The position numbers and the translations under genes are program-made. A DNA stretch of 64,000 nucleotides from assembly GCA_002305165.1 (NCBI GenBank), contig DBQI01000043.1, positions 59,876 through 123,875 of the forward strand, in the 5' to 3' direction. Under the pieces are notes generated by a model. The model was not told the origin of the DNA, did not search any database, and was given only the letters and a program-made list of their open reading frames with translations. Shown piece by piece: positions 1-8,827 of this stretch. Each line of letters opens with the position of its first letter. The stretch's first letter is position 1. Source of the DNA: Armatimonadetes bacterium UBA1398. Lineage in GTDB: Bacteria; Armatimonadota; Zipacnadia; UBA1398.

Positions 1-166
1 CGGCCCCAGAGTCTACACCCGGAATGGTCTTACCGGCGCGCGAATACGGCGGGGGCCGAAGGCTTAGTCGGCCGTGAGCTGCAGAGGCTGCAGCAGGGCG
101 TCAACCGGGACACTCTTGGGCTCTGGCAGCTGGTGCTTGTTCAATGCATTGGCTCCAGACGACGCC

Positions 167-1417
167 CTATAGTACCTGTACCCGCCCCGGAGGTGTAGCC
201 TCGACGACGCGTCGCCGCTCCCCGACGGTCCACACGGCCGCGAGAAGCCCGAAGGCGAAGAAGCCGGCCGCCGACACCGAGAGCGCTGAGGACATGTCGC
301 CCGTCGACTCGATCCACAGCCCCACGCCCCACACCGCGCCCGCGCTCACGATGTTGAGGGCGCTCACCACTCCGAAGAGAGTGGAAAAGCGATCCGGATA
401 GCGCTGGGCGGCATACCCCATGAGCGCAGGGAACTCGATGCCATAGAGACAGGTGGCCAGCACGTAGAGGGTGACCGTGCCGGTGAAACCCGGGGCCCGC
501 AGAGCGAGGAACACCAGGGGACCCGCCAGCAGACCCGGCACGATGAAGAGGCCGCGGCGGCCGAAGCGATCGGGAAGGAGCGACAGACCGAGCCTAACGG
601 TCAGATATGCGGCGCTGTAAAGCGAGAGCACCCAGGCCGGCGGGAAGGGTGGCTCGGGGAAGCTTACCGTCAGGTAGCGGGTGATCCATTGGTACAGCAC
701 GGCGTCGGCGGAGCCGTGGAGCGTCGCGAGGACCAGTACCATCACTAGTCCCAGCCGACCGGCGGAGGCATGAATCGAGCCGTGCTCGGGCGGGCGCGGG
801 AGATATGTGACAGGCATGGTCAGCAGCGCGACGCCGAGGACCGCCAAGGCCGCTGCGACGGAGCCGAAGGGCAGCCCGATGAGGGAGGCGTAGCTCAGCC
901 GCCCACTCTCCCACAGAGCCTGCAACCATGAGATCACGTAGGGATAGCCGATGCCCGCCACCGCGCTCGTGACCATCAGGATGCTGAAGCTGCCGCGGCG
1001 GCGCATGGGGAATAGAGCGGAGAGGAGCCCTCCCCCGACCACGAAGGCGGCGCCGGACCCCAGTCCGAGCACCATCAGGCTGACCCTCAGCACTCCCACG
1101 CTCCCGCCGCTCACACTGCCCAGGGCGTAGCCGACGGAGGCGATGAGCAGCGCAACTCCAAAACTACGGGTCCGATCACGCCGGTCGGAGATCCATCCGC
1201 CCGCGAGTCCGCCGACCATGGAGCCGATGATCTGAAGGCCCATAAGGCCGCCCAAAGACCCCGCGGTCTGGCTCCCTCCGCGCTCCATGGCCGGGATGAG
1301 CGCCGGTATGGCTACCGTCGCGTAGGATCCGACGGCGAGGCCAGCCAGGGCGCAGCCCACGATCCGCCGTCGCGACGACGCTTCTGACTCGAGCTTGGGG
1401 CCCGCGGAGGTGACCAT
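167..1417 (-). CDS. MFS transporter
   Basis: Predicted inner-membrane permease of the major facilitator superfamily, about 416 residues, close to the usual 400-450. About twelve hydrophobic segments alternate with short basic loops. The cytoplasmic loop after TM2 reads GGWISDRRDRTRSFG, matching the MFS G-x3-D-R-x-G-R-R motif, and a second copy (LLPDRFGRRG) marks the start of the C-terminal half. The ATG at 1417 is preferred over the in-frame GTG at 1441 because AAGGG lies about 11 nt upstream of the ATG and nothing precedes the GTG. It is the last gene of a three-gene unit after a sulfatase and a URO-D-family gene, so it may export or import a compound those enzymes process. The substrate cannot be read from sequence. 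Confidence 0.88.
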   Translation of the reverse strand: MVTSAGPKLESEASSRRRIVGCALAGLAVGSYATVAIPALIPAMERGGSQTAGSLGGLMGLQIIGSMVGGLAGGWISDRRDRTRSFGVALLIASVGYALGSVSGGSVGVLRVSLMVLGLGSGAAFVVGGGLLSALFPMRRRGSFSILMVTSAVAGIGYPYVISWLQALWESGRLSYASLIGLPFGSVAAALAVLGVALLTMPVTYLPRPPEHGSIHASAGRLGLVMVLVLATLHGSADAVLYQWITRYLTVSFPEPPFPPAWVLSLYSAAYLTVRLGLSLLPDRFGRRGLFIVPGLLAGPLVFLALRAPGFTGTVTLYVLATCLYGIEFPALMGYAAQRYPDRFSTLFGVVSALNIVSAGAVWGVGLWIESTGDMSSALSVSAAGFFAFGLLAAVWTVGERRRVVEATPPGRVQVL

Positions 1418-1424
1418 GGAGGGT

Positions 1425-2591
1425 TCAGCCCTTGGGCCCACGGAAGGGTCGCTGTCGGCCGATGCGCTGCCTCAGCCCTGCCTTGCCAGCCTCCTGGTAG
1501 TGCTGGACGGACTCCAGCAGGGCCGTGATGTTGGGATGCGGCGTGCCGGGGCAGATGGAGCTCGTAGCCCCCAGGGCCAGGAACGCGTCGCCGCTGTTCT
1601 CGACGATCCAGTCCACCTCGCGGTGGACGTCCTCGGGAGTGCCATGCACCAAGGTCGTGGTCACCGAGCCGCCCGCGATCAGCGTCAGCGGCTCCCCATT
1701 CCGCGTCGTCATCTCAGCGAGGGCGGGGTAGTCGACGCCGCACTCGTACTGAAAGCCCTGGAAGCCCGAAAACCCGATGTCGAGCAGCCGCGGCACGAAG
1801 TCGCTCACGTTGCCGTCGCAGTGCCAGATGATCCGTATGCCGCGCTCTATGAGTGGCCGCGCCGCTCGTTCCAGGTGCGGGAAGTAGATACGGTCCAGGC
1901 TTCGCACGTCCACGAGGGCCCCCCGTGAGTCGGTCATGTCGTGGTCCCACCGGACCAGCGGAGGAACGCCGCGCTGCACGGCGGCCTCGGCGAGCGCGCC
2001 GTTCTGGCTCTCTGCCAGGATGCCCTCGAGACGGAACGCCTCCGCTTGCACCTCCGGGTAGAGCGCGTAGAACATCAGGTACCATTCATAGCCGTACACC
2101 CCGTAGCGGAGCCACGGCTTGCTCTGAATGTAACCGTAGGGCACGCGCAGGATGTCGGGCCCCAGCTGACGCTGGCTGTCTTCGAGGTCCGCAACGAACG
2201 CCGCCACCAAGCCGGGGTTGTCATCATCGGCCCTGGCGATCGCCGACTCAAGCCCCGGGATTGCTATGCGCTCCATGTGATCCCTCACGGCCTCGGGGCC
2301 GTCGATGGTGATCCCATCCAGTTCGAAGGGCTGCCACGGCAGGCGGCTCCCGAAGCCCGACTGGACCTGGTGCTCTGGCGCCATGACCATCTGATCCATG
2401 AAAGCCGTGCGACAGCGCCTCATCTTGCGGATCTCGGACCCGGCGGGGTCCCGAAAGTAGCTGCCCGGCGGCTCGCCAAGGAACCTCTCCGTCCAGGTCA
2501 CGTCGAGGGGATAGAGCATCCAGGATGGGATACCATCCTCGGGCCCCTGCTCTCTGGCGATCCACTTCCGAGCGATGTCGGCTGGGCTCAT
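1425..2591 (-). CDS. Uroporphyrinogen decarboxylase (URO-D) family protein
   Basis: A 388-residue protein of the URO-D/MtaA-CmuA superfamily. These TIM barrels either decarboxylate uroporphyrinogen or transfer methyl groups between corrinoid proteins and thiols. The C-terminal half shows family features: WHCDGNVSDFVPRLLDIGF, then GFQYECGVDYPAL, a GGSVTTTLVHGTPEDV strand-turn and a closing LGATSSICPGTPHPN segment. The HCDGN motif resembles the zinc-ligand region of methyltransferase-type members more than a haem enzyme, and no haem genes are nearby. Start ATG at 2591 has GGAAGG 7 nt upstream. It begins 5 bp after the sulfatase and ends 7 bp before the MFS start, so it is translationally linked to both. 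A catabolic methyltransferase or lyase role is an inference. Confidence 0.85.
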   Translation of the reverse strand: MSPADIARKWIAREQGPEDGIPSWMLYPLDVTWTERFLGEPPGSYFRDPAGSEIRKMRRCRTAFMDQMVMAPEHQVQSGFGSRLPWQPFELDGITIDGPEAVRDHMERIAIPGLESAIARADDDNPGLVAAFVADLEDSQRQLGPDILRVPYGYIQSKPWLRYGVYGYEWYLMFYALYPEVQAEAFRLEGILAESQNGALAEAAVQRGVPPLVRWDHDMTDSRGALVDVRSLDRIYFPHLERAARPLIERGIRIIWHCDGNVSDFVPRLLDIGFSGFQGFQYECGVDYPALAEMTTRNGEPLTLIAGGSVTTTLVHGTPEDVHREVDWIVENSGDAFLALGATSSICPGTPHPNITALLESVQHYQEAGKAGLRQRIGRQRPFRGPKG

Positions 2592-2596
2592 GGCAG

Positions 2597-4096
2597 CTAA
2601 CCTTCCATATCATCCAAGGCGGGTATGGGGAACAGCGTGGACGGCCGACGGGCTTCCCGCATGATGGCCTCGACGCGTGCGACCACCTCCGGGTGCTCGG
2701 CCGCGACATCCTGGGTCTCGCCGGGGTCATTCTCGAGATCATAGAGCTGAACCGTGCGGTTGCCGTCCCGGAGATGGGTTCGGACACCCTTGAACCGTTC
2801 CAGGATGACCGCCTGCTGCTGATCGGCCTCGGGGTACTCGAAGTAGAGGTACTCCCGATGCGGCTCGCCCCGCTCCTCCCAGACCGCCGACAGGTCTACG
2901 CCATCCGGACGCGAGGGAGCGGGGGCCTCGCAGACGGCTGTCAGGGTGGGGAGAAGGTCCCAGATAGCCCCGTGGGCCTGACTGACGCTGGCCGGGCGCA
3001 CCCGGCCAGGCCATCGAACGATGGTCGGAACGCGGATGCCACCCTCGTACACGGTCATCTTGGCGCCCCTCAGCTCGCCCAGGGACTGGAAGAAACGTCG
3101 ATCGCACCCGCCGTTGGGCGCGGTGCCGTTGTCACTCGTGAAGATCACGATGGTGTTGTCAGCGACGCCCAGTTCGTCAAGCAGGGCCATGATCCGCCCC
3201 ACGCTCTGGTCCAGGTAAGTCACCATTGCCGCGTACGCCGCCCGAGGTCGGGGGTGAGGAAGGTAGGCGTCCTGCCCGAGGTACGGCTCCGTGTCCCAGT
3301 CTCGGGGGTAGCTCTCCACAAGCTCCCGGGGAGCCTGCAGGGCGGCATGAGGTATGGTCGATGGAACATACAGGAAGAAGGGCCGATGGACGTTCTGCCG
3401 CAGCCACCCCTCGAGCTCCCTCTGGATCTCCTCCGGCGCGTACGCCTCGCCCGCGAAGCGCCTGGCGTAGTCATCCTCCGACGGCAGCGGCTCCGGAATG
3501 CGCTGGTGGGCCGCGAAGTACTCGTTCCCGCCCAGAACGTCCACATCGTGGTTGCGCCAAAGGTGAGTGGGGTAGTAGTTGTGCGCCACCCGCTGGCAGA
3601 GGTAGCCGTAAAAGTGATCGAAGCCTTGGTTGCAGGGGTGCCCCGAGGAACCCGGTCCGCCGAGCCCCCACTTCCCGAAGGCGCCCGTCACGTAGCCCAC
3701 GCGCTTGAGGCACTCGGGTAGGGTGATCTCGCTAGCCCTCAAGGGCCACTGCCCCTCGGGCTCCTCGGGGCCCCAGCCGCCGACCTCCTTGTTGCCGCGG
3801 ATGTAGCAGTGGCCGGTATGGAGGCCGGTCATCAGGGCGCAGCGCGATGGTGCGCAGACGGGGCTGCCGGAGTAGAAGCGTTCGAGCCTCATGCCCTCGG
3901 CCGCAAGCCGGTCCAGGTGTGGAGTGCGGATCAGCTCCTGGCCGAAGCACCCGACCTCCCTATATCCCAGATCGTCGGCCATGATGAGAACGATGTTCGG
4001 ACGCCGAGCGGACTGGGCGTCCGCGGGAGCCTGAGATGCGGCGAGCCCTAGGGTGGAGGCCGCCCCCATGCCAGCGATGAAACGCCTCCTGTCCAT
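2597..4096 (-). CDS. Secreted sulfatase (arylsulfatase family)
   Basis: Type I formylglycine-dependent sulfatase hydrolysing sulfate esters, probably of a glycan. From the ATG at 4096 (AAGGGGAGG upstream) the protein is about 499 residues. It opens with MDRRRFIAGMGAAS, a twin-arginine-like signal ending near ADAQSA. Catalytic-core features follow in order: PNIVLIMADDLGY (metal-binding aspartates), the sulfatase signature C81-A-P-S-R85 with the cysteine that is converted to formylglycine, GKWGLG, and VIFTSDNGTAPNGG. An upstream in-frame ATG at 4174 would add 26 basic residues and destroy the signal peptide, so it is rejected. The N-terminal motif is GYREVGC rather than the common GYGDVGC. It is the first gene of the operon with URO-D and MFS. 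An anaerobic or aerobic sulfatase-maturating enzyme must be encoded elsewhere. Confidence 0.93.
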   Translation of the reverse strand: MDRRRFIAGMGAASTLGLAASQAPADAQSARRPNIVLIMADDLGYREVGCFGQELIRTPHLDRLAAEGMRLERFYSGSPVCAPSRCALMTGLHTGHCYIRGNKEVGGWGPEEPEGQWPLRASEITLPECLKRVGYVTGAFGKWGLGGPGSSGHPCNQGFDHFYGYLCQRVAHNYYPTHLWRNHDVDVLGGNEYFAAHQRIPEPLPSEDDYARRFAGEAYAPEEIQRELEGWLRQNVHRPFFLYVPSTIPHAALQAPRELVESYPRDWDTEPYLGQDAYLPHPRPRAAYAAMVTYLDQSVGRIMALLDELGVADNTIVIFTSDNGTAPNGGCDRRFFQSLGELRGAKMTVYEGGIRVPTIVRWPGRVRPASVSQAHGAIWDLLPTLTAVCEAPAPSRPDGVDLSAVWEERGEPHREYLYFEYPEADQQQAVILERFKGVRTHLRDGNRTVQLYDLENDPGETQDVAAEHPEVVARVEAIMREARRPSTLFPIPALDDMEG

Positions 4097-4210
4097 ATGC
4101 CGCCTCCCCTTGGCAAGCAAGTCAGAGTGGTTTTCCCTCCGTGTGCTCCACGCCCTTCGCCTGACGGGAATCATGGTGTCCCTGAAGGCCGCCGAAGCCG
4201 CGATGTGGAA

Positions 4211-4226
4211 CCTCCTGACAAGGAGG
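4211..4226 (+). promoter_or_regulatory. Hairpin occluding the Shine-Dalgarno of the AAA ATPase gene
   Basis: CCTCCT (4211-4216), loop GACA and AGGAGG (4221-4226) form a perfect 6-bp stem. The 3' arm is the ribosome binding site, 7 nt before the ATG at 4234. Folding would hide the site, so translation is probably low unless the hairpin is melted. The pairing is seen directly; the regulatory role is inferred. Confidence 0.5.
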
Positions 4227-4233
4227 CCCTGCT

Positions 4234-5478
4234 ATGCTAACGAGGCTCAGGGTCACGGGCTACAAGTCCTTCCGGGACGCCACACTCTCGGCAGGTCCCC
4301 TCTGCGTCCTCGTTGGCCCGAACGCCTCGGGCAAGAGCAACCTCTTCGACGCTCTGCGGCTGCTCTCCGCGTGGGCGAGCCGCCCCAGCCTCGCCTTCGG
4401 CTTCGAGCAGCATCGGGGCACGGCCCTCGAGGCCTTCCACCGGTCGGCATGCACCATGGAGGAGATGCTCGGCCAGCGCTCCCTCTTGATGGGCTTCGAG
4501 TGCGACGTTCGCCTCTCGCCCCAGACCGTCGAGGTCGTCGAGCGGGCCGTCCAGGCGGCCGCCGGTCAATCTGAGGGGTCCGCAGTCACCCATGACTACC
4601 TGCGATACTGTGTCACGGTGGAGCTCACCCCCGCGTCTGGGAAGCTCCGGGTGACTGATGAGCGCCTTCTGGCGCTCCGGCGCGACGGCCGGCCAAAGGT
4701 GTCGCGTATGCCCTTCCTGAGCGTGGAGGAGGTGGCGGGGCCGGGCTCGGATACCCGGCTGCACCTGCGTCGGGAGGCCGGCGGACATCCGTACTTCCAC
4801 GAGATCGGCCTCGACCACACCATTCTGTCCGAGCCCCTCTACCCGCCGCACTTCGCCCACGCGGTCGCCTTCCGCGAGGAACTCAAGGGCTGGCGGACGC
4901 ATGTCCTCGACTCGTCCGGTCTCTGCGCGGGCGCCCCATGGGCCAACGGGGCCCTCGCCCCTGATGGCCGCGGTCTCGCCGTGATGCTTCACCAGGTTGC
5001 CGCTGAGCAGCCGGCGGAGTTCGCTCGCCTGATCGACCACCTTCGCGAACTCGTCCCCATCGTGGACGGCCTCCAGGTGGAGGTGGGGCGCGACGGCGCC
5101 CCTGAACTGAGGATCGTGGAGCAGGGAATCCCCGTATCGGCCCGCCTCGCGTCCTCGGGCACGCTACGGCTCCTCGCTCTGCTTGCGGCGGTGAGCCCGT
5201 ATGCCGGCTCGACCCTCGTCGCCGTTGAGGAGCCGGAGCGGAGCGTCCATCCGCGCCGTCTGCCCATCCTCGCTCGGATCCTGAGCGAGGCCACGCGAGA
5301 GGGCGCTCTCCAGATTCTACTCAGCACCCACTCCCTGGCCTTCGCTCGCCTCTTCGAGAACGAGTCGATCCACCTATGCGATAGGCATGGCGCCGTCACC
5401 CAGGTACAGCCCTTCGATCCGGCCTACGACGGCTTATTCCGCGACGCGGCCATCGAGGAGGTGATCGATAGCCGTTGA
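4234..5478 (+). CDS. AAA ATPase (RecF/SMC-like, AAA_21 type)
   Basis: A 414-residue ATPase of the ABC/SMC/RecF-like group. The N-terminus TRLRVTGYKSFRDATLS is the strand-loop that precedes Walker A in this family, followed by Walker A GPNASGKSN (Lys34). Near the C-terminus come a Walker B-like VAVEEPERSVHP segment and the ILLSTHSLAFARLFE switch region, so the nucleotide-binding fold is complete. There is no TOPRIM nuclease domain, unlike OLD-family proteins, and no obvious partner gene: the neighbours are a divergent sulfatase and a lipoprotein. Such stand-alone ATPases occur in defence modules and elsewhere; its role here is unknown. Start ATG 4234 follows AAGGAGG, which sits in a hairpin. 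Confidence 0.85.
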   Translation: MLTRLRVTGYKSFRDATLSAGPLCVLVGPNASGKSNLFDALRLLSAWASRPSLAFGFEQHRGTALEAFHRSACTMEEMLGQRSLLMGFECDVRLSPQTVEVVERAVQAAAGQSEGSAVTHDYLRYCVTVELTPASGKLRVTDERLLALRRDGRPKVSRMPFLSVEEVAGPGSDTRLHLRREAGGHPYFHEIGLDHTILSEPLYPPHFAHAVAFREELKGWRTHVLDSSGLCAGAPWANGALAPDGRGLAVMLHQVAAEQPAEFARLIDHLRELVPIVDGLQVEVGRDGAPELRIVEQGIPVSARLASSGTLRLLALLAAVSPYAGSTLVAVEEPERSVHPRRLPILARILSEATREGALQILLSTHSLAFARLFENESIHLCDRHGAVTQVQPFDPAYDGLFRDAAIEEVIDSR

Positions 5479-5789
5479 ATCCGGCGTCAGCGACCGAGAG
5501 GGAATCGGCTCGCTGAGCGTCTCCTTAGCGGGAGTAACAGTCTTGAACACGGTGACGATGTTAGTAGTCTAGTGTAGTTTCGCATAGAACGTTGCAGGGG
5601 GGGGATAGAGACTCAGGCGTAGGGGTATGAGTCAGAGTGTGCCCAGCGGGCCACAGAAAGCCATAGCATCCAGTGGTCGCATGTGCAACAATGATCGAGG
5701 TCTATTGTCGCTTTTAGTTCCGTTATTGGGGGGATAGGCTGGAGGCGCTGAACGCTATCCAAGCCGCCCTGCAGCAAGACCGAAGGGAC
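5479..5789. other. Intergenic region, no gene seen
   Basis: 311 bp between the ATPase stop and the Ig-like lipoprotein. It is clearly more AT-rich than its surroundings and contains stop codons in all frames, plus G-runs near 5597-5604 and 5730-5735. A weak TTGAAC box near 5534 has no convincing -10 at proper spacing. It probably holds the promoter and a long leader of the following gene, but no specific element can be assigned. Confidence 0.5.
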
Positions 5790-5798
5790 GTGACACGA

Positions 5799-7304
5799 TT
5801 GCGAAGTACGCATGTGGTGCGGATCCTGGTGGTAGCCTCTCTAGCCATCGCTCTGCCCTTGGCCTCCGTGGTGGGCTGCGCCGGCGGCGTGGCGCCCACG
5901 ATCGCGGTGGCTGTCGCACTCGCTCAGGCATCGGTGGCAGTGGGGGACACGACTACGGCCACGGCGACGGTCACTGATGCGGGCGTCGCCAGTCCAGGAC
6001 AGACAGTGACCTTCGGCTCTTCGAACACGGCCGTTGCCACGGTGGCGGCAAACGCGGTGACGAACGCGTCAGGGCAGGCCACAGTGACGGTCACGGCTGT
6101 CGCTGCGGGCACGACCACGATCTCGGCCACGTGCGGCGGCGTGACGAACAACGCCACCCTCACGGTGACGAACGGCGGCGGGGGTACGACGACGGTTGCG
6201 CTGACCCTGGGGGCCGCGAACCTGGTGGCGGGTCAGAACACCACGGCGACGGCGGCAGTGCAGGTGGACGGTGCTGACGCGGCCGGGGTTTCAGTAACCT
6301 TCGCCTCATCCGACCCGGCCGTGGCGACGGTCTCGGCGGCTACCGAGACCACGGATGCCGCGGGCCAAGCCCAGGTCACGGTCAACGCCGTAAGCGCGGG
6401 TACCGCCACGATCACAGCGACCGCCAACGCGGTGAGCGACACGGCGAACTTGGCTGTAACCGCTGCTCCCGTGTCTCGTGTCACTTTCTGGAACGCGACG
6501 GACCTCCAGTTCCAGGTCGCAGAGAATGAGCCAGGGGCAACGCCCGGCAACCTGGACCTCGGCGGGATCTACTTCCTCATGGGCGCCCAGCGTCACGGCA
6601 GTCTGGTCTTCGTGACCCAGGCTGGGTACACGAACCCGCAGATAAGGAACCTGGCCACGGGTGTCAGCACGGAGTTCGAGCCGGCGACTTTCTCCATGTG
6701 GGCTGGCGGCCTCGGGTTCAAGCTGGCTGACATCAGCACTGACGGCCAGAAGGTCGTCTGGATCAGGCACTCTGGCGGCACGCGCCAGATCGTCCGCGCC
6801 GATATCGACGGCTCGAACGAGGTCGTCCTCGTGAACACGGTAGTGCCCGCTCTCGAGCCGGCACGAGTCGCGATCTCGCCCGATGGCAGTGAAGTCGCCT
6901 ACATCACCTCCACAGGTCTCGTGCGACGTATCTCGATGGCGGGCGGCGCCTCGGTATTCCTGAACCTCAACGGCTCCACGGGCGTGACGGCCATCGACTG
7001 GCGCGACAACGAGAACCTCGTTGTGGGCTGCAACAATGCCCTGGGCACAGGCAAGCCCGGCCTCATCACCGTGCCCCGGGACGTCAGCCCGGCCTCGATC
7101 CTGTTCAACGATGGAGGGGCGGGGTTGCGGTCAGTTCCGGCCGGTGTGGCCACCGATCCCGATGGGAACATCCTGTTCGATGAGTTGGATGCAGGCCTCA
7201 CGCAACGCGAGATCTATCGTGTAGATCCACCCGGACTTGCCGCTCGCATCGGCATCGTCACGCGAGCGCAGAACGACTATGGCGTCTCCAGCCTGGTCTA
7301 CTAG
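5799..7304 (+). CDS. Lipoprotein with two bacterial Ig-like domains and a beta-propeller-like C-terminus
   Basis: Predicted exported lipoprotein of about 501 residues. After a basic start comes a hydrophobic signal ending in VVGC, a lipobox. Residues ~30-120 and ~125-220 are two Ala/Thr/Val-rich BIG-type Ig-like repeats, each with the pattern ...DTTTATATVTDAG...VTFGSSNTAVATV...NASGQATVTVTA. The remaining ~280 residues carry TolB/PD40-like repeats, for example ISTDGQKVVWIRHSGGTRQIVRADIDGS and ISPDGSEVAYITSTG. A surface binding or sensing protein is the best guess. The start is unusual: GTG at 5790 lies 1 nt from GAAGGGA, too close to use, whereas TTG at 5799 is 10 nt away, so TTG is chosen. 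Confidence 0.8.
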   Translation: MRSTHVVRILVVASLAIALPLASVVGCAGGVAPTIAVAVALAQASVAVGDTTTATATVTDAGVASPGQTVTFGSSNTAVATVAANAVTNASGQATVTVTAVAAGTTTISATCGGVTNNATLTVTNGGGGTTTVALTLGAANLVAGQNTTATAAVQVDGADAAGVSVTFASSDPAVATVSAATETTDAAGQAQVTVNAVSAGTATITATANAVSDTANLAVTAAPVSRVTFWNATDLQFQVAENEPGATPGNLDLGGIYFLMGAQRHGSLVFVTQAGYTNPQIRNLATGVSTEFEPATFSMWAGGLGFKLADISTDGQKVVWIRHSGGTRQIVRADIDGSNEVVLVNTVVPALEPARVAISPDGSEVAYITSTGLVRRISMAGGASVFLNLNGSTGVTAIDWRDNENLVVGCNNALGTGKPGLITVPRDVSPASILFNDGGAGLRSVPAGVATDPDGNILFDELDAGLTQREIYRVDPPGLAARIGIVTRAQNDYGVSSLVY

Positions 7305-7336
7305 GCGAGTGTCAGGGATAGACTAGCGGTACGCAT

Positions 7337-7365
7337 GCGGCCGGGGCCCACAGGGCCCCGGCCGC
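7337..7365. terminator. Strong hairpin between convergent genes
   Basis: A perfect 13-bp inverted repeat, GCGGCCGGGGCCC (7337-7349) and GGGCCCCGGCCGC (7353-7365), has a 3-nt loop. It lies between the stop of the Ig-like lipoprotein and the stop of the convergent small lipoprotein, where a bidirectional terminator is expected. There is no U-tract on either side, so it is not a canonical intrinsic terminator. Confidence 0.6.
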
Positions 7366-7379
7366 AGCAATCTGGGCCC

Positions 7380-7574
7380 CTACTCGATATCCTCCACGCT
7401 CATGTTCTGCTGCGTCTCCTGAACCTGCTGCGCCTGACTTACAGTGCTCTTCGCGCGCTGGGCGACACCGGCGACGATGCCCCGATCCTGATCCTCCTCC
7501 TGCTTCGGGGAGCATCCCAGCACCAGGCTGCAAGCGACACAAGCCAGCAGCAGACTCAGCCACAACCTCCGCAT
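7380..7574 (-). CDS. Small lipoprotein, function unknown
   Basis: A 64-residue protein starting MRRLWLSLLLACVACSLVLGC, with a clear lipobox LVLGC, followed by a charged, glutamine-rich mature part (SPKQEEDQDRG...TVSQAQQVQETQQ) likely to be helical. ATG 7574 has GAGAGG 9 nt upstream. The in-frame ATG at 7583 directly abuts that site and longer forms lack a proper signal peptide. Predicted to be membrane anchored after lipid modification. No family recognised. It is convergent with the Ig-like lipoprotein and divergent from the glycosyltransferase operon. Confidence 0.65.
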   Translation of the reverse strand: MRRLWLSLLLACVACSLVLGCSPKQEEDQDRGIVAGVAQRAKSTVSQAQQVQETQQNMSVEDIE

Positions 7575-7714
7575 CGCGATCATCCTCTCTCTGTCCAGCG
7601 GCCCACTGATTGGTTGTTCCCGATGCGGCGCCACTCCTGCATGCCTCGCGTTGACCGACCCCATGCCCTCTGGTACTGTTCCACCAGCACGCGGCCCCCC
7701 TCGCGGGATGGACG

Positions 7715-8824
7715 ATGACCGTGATCCGAGTCCTCTACGTGATCAACAACCTGGGCGTAGGCGGCGCGGAGCACGTGCTCCTGGACCTCTCGCGTTCCCT
7801 CGACCGCAGGGAGTTCCACCCTCTGGTGCTCTCCATAGGCGATGACCTGGCCCTGGCTCCTCGTTTCAGGGAGGCCGGGGTGCCCGTCGAGTGCCTCAGG
7901 GTGGGCTTCAAGGCCGACCCCCGCACCCTCTCGCTCCTGGCCGCGAAGATCCGGGTGTTCAAGCCGCAGATTCTCCACGGCTTCCTCTGGCGCTCGAACG
8001 TCCTCTGTCGCCTCGCGGGCCGGCAGTGCGGCGTACCGGGGATCATCACCTCGGAGCATAGCATGCACGTCGACGGGCCCCTCCGTAACGCCGTCAACCG
8101 TTGGACGGCGCACCTCTCCTGCCGCATCACCTGCGTCAGCCGGGCCGTGTACGACCACATGGCCGGCGAGGTTCGTGTGCCCGAGGGGCTGTTGCAGGTC
8201 ATCTACAACGGTGTCGACCTCGAGCGTTTCGCCCCCGCTGAGGACCGCCGGGCGCTCCGGCGCGATCTGGGTCTCCCCGTCGAGGCTCCCATCGTTGGCG
8301 CCATCGCGCGGCACACCGAGGAGAAGCGGCTGGACCGGTTCATCGAGGCCGCTCGGCTCATCGCTCAGCAGCGGCCCGACGCCCAGTTCCTGACGGCGGG
8401 CGCCGGACCTACCCTCGGGCGTGTGCGGGAGTTGGCCGAAGGTTACGGACTCAATGTCCGATTCCTCGGACACCGGAGCGATGTGCCTCGTGTCCTCGCC
8501 GCCCTCGATGTGTTCGTTATCACGTCCGAGACCGAGGGACTACCCGTCGCGGCAGTGGAGGCGATGGCAGTGCAGTTGCCCGTGGTGTCCACCATCGTGG
8601 GAGGGGTTGCGGAGATCGTGAGGGATGGGGTGGATGGTGTGCTCGTGCCCCCGGGCGACGTAGAGGGCGTGGCCCGGGGTGTCGTGACGCTCCTCGGCGA
8701 CGCGCCTCTGCGGCTCTCCATGGCGCGGCAGGCGCGGGAGAGAGTGCGAGCGCTCGTTGACCTAAGGTCAATCGTCACCCAGCACGAGGACCTGTACCGA
8801 GAGCTCGCGGACCCGAGGCGGTGA
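7715..8824 (+). CDS. Glycosyltransferase family 4
   Basis: A 369-residue GT-B fold transferase that would add a sugar from a nucleotide-sugar donor to a lipid-linked or surface glycan in the cytoplasm. The N-terminus VLYVINNLGVGGAEHVLLDLS is the GT4 glycine-rich acceptor loop. The C-terminal donor half includes IYNGVDLERF, VGAIARHTEEKRLDRF and the conserved ETEGLPVAAVEAMA (the E-x7-E region). It is the first of three genes separated by 3-4 bp, with another GT4 and an uncharacterised nucleotidyltransferase. An ABC exporter follows, so an exopolysaccharide or surface-glycan locus is likely. Donor and acceptor are not predictable. Confidence 0.93.
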   Translation: MTVIRVLYVINNLGVGGAEHVLLDLSRSLDRREFHPLVLSIGDDLALAPRFREAGVPVECLRVGFKADPRTLSLLAAKIRVFKPQILHGFLWRSNVLCRLAGRQCGVPGIITSEHSMHVDGPLRNAVNRWTAHLSCRITCVSRAVYDHMAGEVRVPEGLLQVIYNGVDLERFAPAEDRRALRRDLGLPVEAPIVGAIARHTEEKRLDRFIEAARLIAQQRPDAQFLTAGAGPTLGRVRELAEGYGLNVRFLGHRSDVPRVLAALDVFVITSETEGLPVAAVEAMAVQLPVVSTIVGGVAEIVRDGVDGVLVPPGDVEGVARGVVTLLGDAPLRLSMARQARERVRALVDLRSIVTQHEDLYRELADPRR

Positions 8825-8827
8825 GTC

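Noticed and set aside
1..166. Possible short minus-strand peptide ending at 64-66
   Set aside because: The frame reads about 26 plausible residues, but no standard start with binding site is present and nothing supports translation.
5900..6480. Apparent tandem repeats
   Set aside because: These are degenerate Ala/Thr/Val codons of two Ig-like domains, not a CRISPR array or DNA-level repeat; no regularly spaced identical units were found anywhere in the window.
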